This document shows, in pieces, positions 1 through 6,387 of a stretch of 6,482 nt of DNA. Every line of letters starts with the position of its first letter. Position 1 is the stretch's first letter. Source of the DNA: Gp13-AA77 sp036521995 (GTDB taxonomy: Bacteria; Acidobacteriota; Terriglobia; UBA7540); contig DATDGR010000048.1 in the NCBI GenBank assembly GCA_036521995.1, positions 1 to 6,482 of the forward strand, in the 5' to 3' direction. The notes beneath the pieces were generated by a model. The model had not been told where the DNA came from. It saw only the letters and a list, made by a program, of their open reading frames with translations, and ran no database searches. Both the position numbers and the translations under genes were made by a program.

Positions 1-266
1 AGATGCAGGAACAACTGCAGAAGCAGCTGGACGACTTGGTGGTCGAGGCTTCGGCAGGCGGAGGCATGGTAGTGGTCAAGATGAACGGCCAGAAGCAGCT
101 TGTGACCGTGCACATTGACCCCGAAATCTACGCCAGTAAAGATGTCGACATGTTGCAGGATTTGGTTTTGACCGCGGTAAATGAGGCGACCCGCCGAGTG
201 GACGAGCAGCTGGCGAGCCGCATGGGCAACCTGGCCGGCGGCCTGAGTCTTCCCGGACTGACCTAG
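1..266 (+). CDS. ybaB: YbaB/EbfC-family nucleoid-associated protein, 5' end missing
   Basis: This is the C-terminal part of a YbaB/EbfC protein, a small dimeric DNA-binding protein that coats the nucleoid. The visible frame opens with MQEQLQKQLDDL, which matches the amphipathic first helix of the family. There it is usually preceded by about 10-20 residues (LMKQAQK-like), so the ATG at base 3 is probably an internal methionine and the true start lies outside the window. The partial codon at bases 1-2 ('ag') fits the usual Lys before it. The beta-strand section follows (GGGMVVVKMNGQKQLVTVHI), then the dimerisation helix (LQDLVLTAVNEATRRVDEQ), and a Gly/Leu-rich tail ending at TAG 264-266. The tail length is normal. 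recR follows 129 bases later on the same strand, the classic ybaB-recR arrangement, which supports both calls. dnaX would be expected upstream. Confidence 0.93.
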   Translation, partial: MQEQLQKQLDDLVVEASAGGGMVVVKMNGQKQLVTVHIDPEIYASKDVDMLQDLVLTAVNEATRRVDEQLASRMGNLAGGLSLPGLT

Positions 267-395
267 GCTACACCGTTAGCTTGGCGCGGCGCCGATGGCC
301 GCGGCCGGCCCGCTCACCCCAAGAGGCGGGCTCCTCCTGACATCGCAAGGCACTGCGGCGCGTGGGCTGCCGTCTGCCCGAACGCGAGGCGTTTC

Positions 396-995
396 ATGAA
401 GGATTTTCCCGAGCCTTTGGCCCGGTTGATCGAGGAACTCAAGCGATTGCCCGGCCTCGGGCAAAAGTCGGCCCAGCGGATCGCCTTTCACCTGGAGCGC
501 GGACCCCGCGAGGACGTGGAACGCTTGGCAGCCGCGCTCATTGATGCCAAGGATAAGCTCCGGCTTTGCGCCATCTGCAACAATCTGGCGGATTCAGACG
601 CCTGTCCCTTCTGCTCCGACCCGAGCCGGGACTCCTCCGTGGTTTGCGTGGTGGAAACACCCTATAACGCCGTCTCCATTGAGAAAACCCGCGAGTTTCG
701 CGGGCTCTATCACGTGCTGCACGGAAGCCTGTCGCCCTTACAGGGCATCGGACCCGAGCAACTCAAGCTGAAGAGCCTGATCGACAGGCTCAAGGACGGT
801 AAGGTTCGCGAACTGATTGTGGCCACGAACCCTAACGTGGAGGGCGAAGCCACGGCCGTCTACCTGTCGAAGCTGATCAAACCGCTGGGAGTGAAGGTGA
901 CGAGGATCGCCATGGGCATTCCTGTAGGATCAGAGTTGGAATTCGCCGACGAGATCACGATGGTGAAGTCGATCGAAGGCCGCCGGGAGATTTGA
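396..995 (+). CDS. recR: Recombination mediator protein RecR
   Basis: The protein is 199 aa, the usual RecR length. RecR acts with RecO (and RecF) in the cytoplasm to load RecA onto SSB-coated single-stranded DNA at gaps. The N-terminal helix-hairpin-helix region is clear (residues about 8-32, LIEELKRLPGLGQKSAQRIA). A C4 zinc finger follows with cysteines at 58, 61, 70 and 73 (CAIC...CPFC). The Toprim domain runs from about 81 to 175, with the acidic Glu in VCVVE (87) and the segment ATNPNVEGEATA (143-154). The C-terminal GIPVGSELEFADEITM segment (175-189) is the usual RecR ending. The ATG at 396 matches the family start (M-x-x-x-P-x-P-L-x-R-L-I) and has a GAGG at 386-389 six bases upstream. 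All family landmarks are present and the frame is uninterrupted. Probably co-transcribed with ybaB. Confidence 0.98.
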   Translation: MKDFPEPLARLIEELKRLPGLGQKSAQRIAFHLERGPREDVERLAAALIDAKDKLRLCAICNNLADSDACPFCSDPSRDSSVVCVVETPYNAVSIEKTREFRGLYHVLHGSLSPLQGIGPEQLKLKSLIDRLKDGKVRELIVATNPNVEGEATAVYLSKLIKPLGVKVTRIAMGIPVGSELEFADEITMVKSIEGRREI

Positions 996-1082
996 GGCGG
1001 CGGTTTCCAACTTTGAGTGAAAGGATAAGGGCAGTCAAACCCATCTGCTCTCGATTCTGGGGGTGGCACATAGGGTCGATCC

Positions 1083-1721
1083 ATGATGGAGCGGCGGCGA
1101 ACCGAACGCGTCTTCCTGCAAATCCCCATTAGTGTGCAGGGGCAGGACCAGAGCGGCAATCTCTTTGCAGAACGAACGTCGACGATCGAAGTCAATCGAA
1201 ACGGAGCTCGCGTCGGGCTAAAGAACTCTCTGCGGGTCGGGGACGAAGTCCGGGTCACGAACCTCGCCACAAGCTCGGCAGCCCTGTTTCGTGTCGCCGT
1301 CCAGTGCCCGCAAAACTACGGCGATTCGACGGAGTGGGGCCTGGCGCTCTCGACTTCGATGTCGGAACTAATGACCGACTTCTGGGGAGTCACCTTCGAG
1401 GACTTACCGGAGGCGGCCCAACCCCATATCTCCGCCTTGCTCGTCTGCCAGGTGTGCGGCCGTCAGGAACTGGTGACGATTTCCCACCTCGAATACGACG
1501 TCTTACGCCACGAACTCGTTCTTCCGCGAATCTGTCAGAAGTGTCGAACAGCCACCGATTGGGAGCCCGCAGACCTTGGGCTCCCGCCTGAGCGCTCCGG
1601 CGCGGCGGGCGAGCCTGAACCAGCGAGCACTCCGCCGGACAGCCGTACGGCCCCGAGAGGTGCCCGGACAGGCGACGTCAGTCTGCTTGAGGTGTCATCT
1701 TGGAACCAGTCTGCGGAGTAG
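1083..1721 (+). CDS. PilZ-domain protein with C-terminal four-cysteine zinc-ribbon-like module
   Basis: The frame encodes 212 aa with no membrane segment, so it is probably cytoplasmic. Residues about 1-107 resemble a PilZ domain: an Arg-rich start (MMERRRTERV, the RxxxR side of the c-di-GMP site) and beta-rich sequence. The usual D/NxSxxG motif is replaced by NRNGAR (residues 38-43), so c-di-GMP binding may be weak or absent. A second module has C122-x2-C125 and C151-x2-C154, 25 residues apart, arranged like a zinc ribbon. From about 160 the protein becomes Pro/Ala/Ser/Glu-rich and low in structure, ending at TAG 1719-1721. Two adjacent ATGs (1083, 1086) could start it. AGGG at 1072-1075 lies 7 or 10 bases upstream. 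The tail looks like a linker rather than an end, and the same frame stays open for 65 codons after the TAG, so the gene may be the front half of a longer protein joined to the PilZ frame at 1888. The zinc-ribbon call is inferred from cysteine spacing only. Confidence 0.75.
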   Translation: MMERRRTERVFLQIPISVQGQDQSGNLFAERTSTIEVNRNGARVGLKNSLRVGDEVRVTNLATSSAALFRVAVQCPQNYGDSTEWGLALSTSMSELMTDFWGVTFEDLPEAAQPHISALLVCQVCGRQELVTISHLEYDVLRHELVLPRICQKCRTATDWEPADLGLPPERSGAAGEPEPASTPPDSRTAPRGARTGDVSLLEVSSWNQSAE

Positions 1722-1887
1722 CCCACCGACCTTGGGCGCCCAACCGAATCGATCGCTTCCCCAGCTCAGGAAGACAGCAGGTCAAGCGCGTCCAAGGAAT
1801 CTGGGCCCACGCCTCTAACCGCGTCCGACGCAGAGCTGGCTCGGGTTTTGGCCGACCACGAGGCCCCTGGGTCCCGCGAGCACATCC
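1722..1887 (+). other. Stretch between the two PilZ frames, possibly a former interdomain linker
   Basis: No separate gene is convincing here. In the frame of the upstream PilZ gene the sequence stays open past the TAG at 1719-1721 for 65 sense codons, up to TAA 1917-1919. It would encode a Ser/Pro/Ala/Glu-rich segment (for example SIASPAQEDSRSSASKES, then LTASDAELARVLADHEAPGS). This continues the composition of the tail just before the TAG, as expected of a flexible linker. The downstream PilZ domain is read in a different frame, so one base would have to be gained or lost between about 1860 and 1920 to connect the two. I see no ribosome binding site ahead of the downstream start, and no terminator or promoter. 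It could equally be ordinary intergenic DNA that happens to be open. Confidence 0.4.
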
Positions 1888-2244
1888 GTGATGGCCCAGA
1901 GTCCAGACTTGGGCGATAAGGGCGCGGACCTAACCTTGCCTGTGGAACCTGCCGCCCAAGGGGCCGAGCGGCGCGGGGCCCGCCGGGTGCCGGTCCGGGT
2001 TCCCATTCTAATGATGGTCCCGAACGGTGCCACTGAGGAAACGTTCACCCGAGATGTCTCCAAGACGGGACTAAGCTTCCCGACGACTCTTGACATCAGC
2101 CAAGGTGACTCCATCGAGGTCATCGTGGGACATGGGGTGGTCGCTCACCCCATGAGGCAGCGCGCTCGTGTGGCCAGGCGGATTCCGGAAACTCGGGGGT
2201 TGAAGGCGCTGGTCGGGGCCCAGTTCACCGGGCCTCAGGAATAG
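1888..2244 (+). CDS. PilZ-domain protein (canonical c-di-GMP motif), possibly the second half of a split gene
   Basis: The frame encodes 118 aa from GTG 1888 (117 aa from ATG 1891). After about 25 unstructured residues comes a PilZ domain with both halves of the c-di-GMP signature: ERRGARRVPVRVPI (Arg 28, 29, 32, 33) and RDVSKTGLSF, which contains D56-x-S58-x-x-G61. The domain ends with the usual beta strand (GLKALVGAQF) at about 104-113, and the protein stops four residues later at TAG 2242-2244. PilZ domains bind cyclic di-GMP and change the activity of a partner. In bacteria with type IV pili, partners can include the pilus ATPases, and pilC, pilT and pilB lie on the opposite strand next door. 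No Shine-Dalgarno-like sequence precedes either start codon, which weakens the case for an independent start and fits a C-terminal domain cut off from the upstream PilZ/zinc-ribbon frame. A stand-alone single-domain PilZ protein remains possible. Confidence 0.8.
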   Translation: MMAQSPDLGDKGADLTLPVEPAAQGAERRGARRVPVRVPILMMVPNGATEETFTRDVSKTGLSFPTTLDISQGDSIEVIVGHGVVAHPMRQRARVARRIPETRGLKALVGAQFTGPQE

Positions 2245-2363
2245 ATGGCGCAAAACCTGCCGGCGGAGAAAGAAGGCATAGCTAGATTGAGAGACTGCCC
2301 TGAACCGACCTGCGGCTCCCCGCCGCTTCCGGTGTAGGCCCGAGGGTGAACCAGCCGAGAGCG

Positions 2364-3551
2364 TCAGCCGGCCAACTTGCCAATCAGACTGAACAGCGGC
2401 AAGTACATGGAGATGACAATGCCGCCGACCACGCCGCCGAGGACCACGATGATGGCCGGCTCCATGGCCGCTAGCAGGTCCGCGACCGCCACGTCCACCT
2501 CCTCTTCATAGAACTCCGCCACCTTCTGCAACATGGAGTCCAGTGCCCCGGTCTGCTCACCCACTCCAACCATCAGCACCACGATATTGGGGAAGACGCC
2601 GCTGCGCCGCATCGGGTCCGCAATATTGTGACCCGCCTCGACCTCAGCCCGAACGCTGGTGATCGCCTTCTCAACCACAGCGTTGCCTGCAGTGCGGGCC
2701 GTGATGTCCAAAGACTCCAGCATGGGCACGCCGCCCGTAATCAGAGTCGAGAGCGTGCGGGAAAACCGGGCCATAGCAATCTTGCGCATGAGCACGCCGA
2801 GCACCGGGATCTTCAGAATGAGGGCGTCGATCCGCTCCCGCCCTTTGGGCGTGGCGTAATACCGTTTCAACACAAACACTCCGGCCACGGCGCCCACGAT
2901 GATGATCCATGCAAACTGGGCCACAATATGGCTCAAAGCAATCACGAACCGGGTGGGAAGAGGCATGGTGGCATCGAGGCCCGCAAACAAGGTGGCGAAG
3001 ATGGGCACCACTTTCCACAGCAGCATAATGATCACGCCCATCGCAATCACCAGCACGGCAATCGGGTAAATAAGGGCCGATTTCACCGCCGCCTTTAGCT
3101 TGACGGCCTTTTCAATATACGCGGCCAAGCGCTGCAGAACGCCTTCCAGAATGCCACCGGTCTCTCCCGCCTCCAACATGTTGGTGTAAAGCGGATCGAA
3201 GACCCTGGGATGCTGCTGAAAGGAGCTCGACAGCGTGGCGCCGCCCTCCACCGAACTACAGGCCTTCGCCAGGACTTCCCCGAAGCCTTTGTTATCCTGT
3301 TGCCCAGCCAGAATCTCCAGTGCCTGGATCAGGGGGAGACCCCCTGAAGAGATCATCACGGCGAACTGCCGAGTGAAGATCGCCAGCTCTTTCGGCTTGA
3401 CACTGACCCCGCCGATACCGAGGCGGGCGAGGAATCCCTCCTTCTGCGCTGTCGCGCCAACCGGACCAGACAAGACGGGGCCTTGACCCGCAGATTTCGC
3501 CGGGGAGAGCGCGAAAGACCTTGCTTGCAACTTGAACTCGCCATACCTCAA
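2364..3551 (-). CDS. pilC: Type IV pilus inner-membrane platform protein PilC, abnormal 5' end
   Basis: PilC is the polytopic inner-membrane protein (GspF/T2SSF family) that couples the cytoplasmic ATPases PilB and PilT to pilin assembly and removal. The open frame gives about 395 aa, near the family size. Two T2SSF repeats are visible: about 55-178 (KELAIFTRQFAVMISSGGLP...LEAGETGGILEGVLQRLA) and about 258-380 (ARFSRTLSTLITGGVPMLES...GVGEQTGALDSML). Membrane segments fall near 162-186, 203-228 and 364-387. The 5' end is odd. The only start in frame is TTG 3551, with a GAGAGG only two bases before it. A better-placed ATG at 3544-3542, nine bases after the same GAGAGG, is in another frame. Restoring one base just after it would give MAEFKLQ, a PilC-like start. 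Residues 8-50 also lack the usual N-terminal region (F-x-Y-x-G...G...A-x-S). The call is firm for everything after about residue 52, but the start is uncertain. It lies 46 bases downstream of pilT, presumably in the same operon. Confidence 0.9.
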   Translation of the reverse strand: MRYGEFKLQARSFALSPAKSAGQGPVLSGPVGATAQKEGFLARLGIGGVSVKPKELAIFTRQFAVMISSGGLPLIQALEILAGQQDNKGFGEVLAKACSSVEGGATLSSSFQQHPRVFDPLYTNMLEAGETGGILEGVLQRLAAYIEKAVKLKAAVKSALIYPIAVLVIAMGVIIMLLWKVVPIFATLFAGLDATMPLPTRFVIALSHIVAQFAWIIIVGAVAGVFVLKRYYATPKGRERIDALILKIPVLGVLMRKIAMARFSRTLSTLITGGVPMLESLDITARTAGNAVVEKAITSVRAEVEAGHNIADPMRRSGVFPNIVVLMVGVGEQTGALDSMLQKVAEFYEEEVDVAVADLLAAMEPAIIVVLGGVVGGIVISMYLPLFSLIGKLAG

Positions 3552-3597
3552 AACCTCTCGGGCTCGCCTGGAGCGGTCAGCCCCGAGCGGCCACCTT

Positions 3598-4725
3598 TCA
3601 CACCCTCTGCGGCGCGCGGGAACCTTCCGGCCGCCCCAGCGGCCGGAGCTGCGGTCCCCGGTTCATCATCGAATCAAGCTCATCCACGTTGTGCGACCGC
3701 TGGCGGGCCACGTCGAGCGTGATTTGGCCCTGTTGATACAACCAGAGAAGGGACTGGTTGAAGGTCTGCATGCCATGCTTGTCCTGGCCCGACTGCATGG
3801 CCGAATAAACCTGATGGATCTTGTCCTCGCGGATCAGGTTGCGGATGCCGGCGTTCGGAATTAGGATTTCCATGGCCATGACCCGGCCGTTGCCGTCCGG
3901 TCGCGGCAACAACGACTGGCATAGCACGGCCTCGAGCACCAGCGCAAGCTGGGTGCGAATCTGCGACTGCTGGTGGGCTGGGAACACATCAATCACCCGG
4001 TTGATCGTGGAGGCGGCCGAATTGGTGTGCAGAGTGCCGAAAGTGAGGTGTCCGGTCTCGGCAATACGAAGCGCCGCTTCGACGGTCTCCAGATCGCGCA
4101 TTTCACCGATCAAGACCACGTCCGGGTCTTCGCGCAAGGCAGCCCGGAGAGCGCTGCCAAACGAGGCAGTGTCGCTTCCCACTTCGCGCTGGTTGATCAA
4201 GCACTTCTTGTGGTCGTGAACAAACTCAATAGGATCTTCGATGGTGATGATATGGCCTTGGAGAGTCTGGTTGATGAGATCGATCATGGTGGCAAGCGTT
4301 GTCGACTTGCCGCTACCCGTCGGTCCTGTTACCAGGACCAGCCCGCGGGGCCGGCTGCAAAGCTTGCGTACCACCGGAGGCAGGCCCAGCTCCTCGAAAC
4401 TCTTCGTGCCCCAGGGGATCAAGCGCAGAACCGCCCCCACGGCGCCGCGCTGGTTAAACAGATTGGCGCGAAACCGGCCCAGACCCTTGACCCCGAAGGA
4501 GAAGTCCAGCTCAAGGTCCTCCTCAAAACGGTGTTTCTGGGAGTCCATCAGCACGCTGTAGGCTAGCTGTTTGGTATCGGCGGGTCCAAGGACAGGAGTG
4601 TCTTCACAGATGACCATCTCGCCATGAATACGGATGCGAGGCGGAGTCCCGGCGCTGATGTGAAGGTCGGAGCCGCGCAGCTCCACCATGCGTTTCAACA
4701 GATCGGTTAAAGCAGGCACGGACAT
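3598..4725 (-). CDS. pilT: Type IV pilus retraction ATPase PilT
   Basis: PilT is a hexameric cytoplasmic ATPase that powers pilus retraction, hence twitching motility and often DNA uptake. From ATG 4725 the protein is 375 aa. It begins MSVPALTDLLKRMVELRGSD, the typical PilT start, continuing LHISAGTPPRIRIHG. The Walker A motif GPTGSGKST is at about 134-142, the Asp box TIEDPIEF at 161-168, the Walker B VVLIGEMRD at 203-211, and the His box GHLTFGTLHTNSA at 225-237. The retraction-specific AIRNLIRE motif appears as GIRNLIRED at about 293-301, which separates PilT from PilB. The C-terminus carries a basic, Pro-rich tail (about 355-375) of unknown role. The frame is open to an earlier ATG at 4791 (22 more residues), but that extension does not resemble the family and leaves less room for a 5' untranslated region. 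All catalytic motifs are intact, unlike neighbouring pilB. Confidence 0.96.
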   Translation of the reverse strand: MSVPALTDLLKRMVELRGSDLHISAGTPPRIRIHGEMVICEDTPVLGPADTKQLAYSVLMDSQKHRFEEDLELDFSFGVKGLGRFRANLFNQRGAVGAVLRLIPWGTKSFEELGLPPVVRKLCSRPRGLVLVTGPTGSGKSTTLATMIDLINQTLQGHIITIEDPIEFVHDHKKCLINQREVGSDTASFGSALRAALREDPDVVLIGEMRDLETVEAALRIAETGHLTFGTLHTNSAASTINRVIDVFPAHQQSQIRTQLALVLEAVLCQSLLPRPDGNGRVMAMEILIPNAGIRNLIREDKIHQVYSAMQSGQDKHGMQTFNQSLLWLYQQGQITLDVARQRSHNVDELDSMMNRGPQLRPLGRPEGSRAPQRV

Positions 4726-4740
4726 TATTAATGGCTCGCT

Positions 4741-4764
4741 TTCATTTCGACGTGAGCGAATGAA
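4741..4764 (-). promoter_or_regulatory. Imperfect inverted repeat in the pilT leader
   Basis: On the - strand TTCATTCG is followed by a 7-base loop and CGAAATGAA, giving an 8-bp stem with one bulged A. It ends 15 bases before the preferred pilT ATG (4725), with the sequence AAGCGAGCCATTAATA between. It could be an operator or an mRNA hairpin near the ribosome binding region. If pilT instead starts at 4791, it lies inside the coding sequence and means little. No clear sigma-70 or sigma-54 promoter was recognised between pilB and pilT. Confidence 0.25.
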
Positions 4765-4890
4765 GATCGGCGGCTGGAATAGACTTCCCATTCCGGTCGA
4801 GCGTCTTCAATCAATTAACCACCAAGAATCAGTCCAGTAGACTGCCAAGAAGCGAAATGCCGCGGCGGAGTCTTTTCGCAACCCGCTGAA

Positions 4891-6344
4891 CTAGAGCACG
4901 GTCTCCCGGACGACCTCTTCCACACTCGTCAATCCCGCCATCACCTTGATTAAACCGCTTCGCCGCAGGCTGATCATGCCCCCCTCGATCGCTTTGCGCC
5001 GGAGCTCGATGGCCGAGGCCCCCGTGAGGATCATCTCGCGAAGATCATCATCAATCTCCATCACCTCATAGAGTCCCACCCGCCCCTTGTAACCTCGCTC
5101 CAGGCAGGCGGGGCAGCCTTTGGCCGTGTAAATGGTTGCAGTACGGGCCTCATCCTGGGTAAAGCCGGCATCCACCATGGCTTTTCCCCCAGGATTTTCG
5201 GGTACTTTGCACTCCTGGCAGAGCCGCCGCACCAAGCGCTGGGCGCAGATCAGGTGTACCGAGGTTGCCACCAGAAAGGGTTCGATGCCCATGTTCATCA
5301 GGCGGGAGATGGTGGAGGGCGCGTCATTGGTGTGCAGTGTGGACAGCACCAGGTGGCCGGTGAGGGCCGCCTTGATGGCAATCTCCGCCGTCTCGAAGTC
5401 GCGAATCTCGCCCACCAGAATGATATTAGGGTCTTGACGCAGGAAAAGAGCGCAGGGCGGCGGCGAAATTCAGTCCGATCTGCTCCTTCATCTGCACCTG
5501 ATTAATGCCGGGTAACTGAAATTCGACCGGATCCTCGGCCGTAATGATGTTGGTCTCAGGCTTGTTGAGCTGGGCGATGGAAGAATAAAGGGTGTTCGTC
5601 TTGCCGCTACCCGTTGGTCCGGTCACCAGCACCATGCCGTAGGGTTTGAAAATCGCCTTCTGAAACTGGCCAGAGACTCGGGCTCAAAGCCGAGCCTCGT
5701 CATATCGAGGCGCAGATTCTCTTTGTCGAGCAAGCGCATGACGATCTTCTCGCCGTGCAGAGTGGGCAGCACCGAGACGCGAAGGTCGAGCTGCTTCTTC
5801 TTGCCCTCGTGTTGCTGCTTGAGCATGATGCGGCCGTCCTGGGGCAGGCGTTTTTCGGCGATATCCAGCTTGGCCATGATCTTCACGCGACTGATCAAGG
5901 CGTCGCGCAGACGCAGCGGAGGGCTCATGACCTGCTGAAGAATGCCGTCCACCCGGAAGCGCACCCGGTACTCGCGCTCGTAAGGCTCCATATGGACGTC
6001 GCTGGCTCCGCGCTTGACGGCATCCGTCAGCACGTAGTTCACGAGGCGAATTACGGGCGCTTCTTCGGCGGCCTTCTCGAGGGCAGCCAGGTTCATCGTG
6101 CCGTCATCCTCGGCGTCCAGCTCGACGCTCTCTGCGCCCTCCTCGTCGATGAAGCCCACCAGGTCTTCAATCTGCTTCCTGCGCTCGTCCTCTTCCGCCG
6201 AGCCGTAGCTGCGCTCGATGGCTTCCAGAATTGCCCTTTCGGAAGCCAGCACAGGCTCGACGTTCAGACCGGTCATGAAGCGGATCTGATCGAGGGCCAG
6301 CATATCGGCCGGGTCCGCCATGGCCAGCTTCAGCGTGGCCCCTA
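4891..6344 (-). pseudogene. pilB: Type IV pilus assembly ATPase PilB, truncated and twice frameshifted
   Basis: PilB is the hexameric ATPase that drives pilus extension. Its parts are read in three segments. The first (6321 to about 5672) has the end of the GspE_N region (AMADPADMLALDQIRFMTG), then the N-terminal ATPase part (ASDVHMEPYEREYRVRFRVDGIL, RLPQDGRI, HGEKIVMRLLD). Near 5666-5672 one base appears missing, so the frame ends in ...SNPTAWCW instead of FQKAIFKPYGMVLV. The second segment (about 5672-5445) carries Walker A GPTGSGKT (5620-5597) and the Asp box TAEDPVEF. At the A-run 5444-5447 (T-run on the coding strand) one extra base appears, ending in RSFPASRP instead of SFLRQDPN. The third segment returns to the original frame with Walker B region ILVGEIRD, His box GHLVLSTLHTND, a CxxC...CxxC zinc motif (CQEC, CPAC) and the normal end at 4891. 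Upstream the gene stops at GATLKLAMADP, where the IS sequence begins; a TAA at 6351-6349 closes the frame. Conserved motifs show PilB identity clearly. As read, no full-length product can be made. Confidence 0.93.
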
Positions 6345-6351
6345 GTACTTA

Positions 6352-6381
6352 GTGACATAAGAGACCGTCATAATGTATACT
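6352..6381 (+). promoter_or_regulatory. Possible sigma-70-like promoter of the transposase
   Basis: GTGACA at 6352-6357 resembles a -35 box, and TATACT at 6376-6381 a -10 box, with an 18-base spacer. Transcription would start at about 6388, essentially on the ATG used for the transposase, implying a leaderless or near-leaderless message. The match is by eye only. Confidence 0.4.
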
Positions 6382-6387
6382 GGGAGC

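Noticed and set aside
308..331. GCCCGC...GCGGGC inverted repeat between ybaB and recR as a terminator
   Set aside because: It has a 12-base loop and no T-run after it, and ybaB-recR are normally co-transcribed. In such GC-rich DNA a 6-bp match is weak evidence.
860..1270. 136-aa open frame on the - strand spanning the end of recR and the start of the PilZ gene
   Set aside because: It overlaps two supported + strand genes and shows no family resemblance.
2245..2363. Bidirectional terminator between the convergent PilZ and pilC genes
   Set aside because: Only scattered short complementary pieces (CGGCGG at 2261, CCGCCG at 2320) were found, with no compact stem or T-runs.
2628..3098. 156-aa His/Asn-rich open frame on the + strand opposite pilC
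   Set aside because: The His/Asn/Gly richness comes from the complement of PilC codons. pilC is well supported on the other strand.
3973..4566. 197-aa open frame on the + strand opposite pilT
   Set aside because: It lies opposite the intact, motif-complete PilT ATPase and resembles no known family.
4726..4791. N-terminal extension of PilT from ATG 4791
   Set aside because: The 22 extra residues do not resemble PilT starts, while MSVPALTDLLKRM at 4725 does.
4852..4879. GCGAAA...TTTCGC inverted repeat just after pilB, with GCCGCGGC in the loop, as an intrinsic terminator
   Set aside because: The stem is short, the loop long, and only a CTTCTT follows on the - strand instead of a T-run.
5426..5635. 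Separate small ATP-binding protein with Walker A motif
   Set aside because: It is the middle of PilB read in the shifted frame. Both flanks continue PilB exactly when one base is added at about 5670 and one removed at 5444-5447.
5755..6345. 196-aa open frame on the + strand opposite pilB
   Set aside because: It is antisense to conserved PilB sequence, has no recognisable domain, and is the kind of open frame that GC-rich coding DNA gives by chance.
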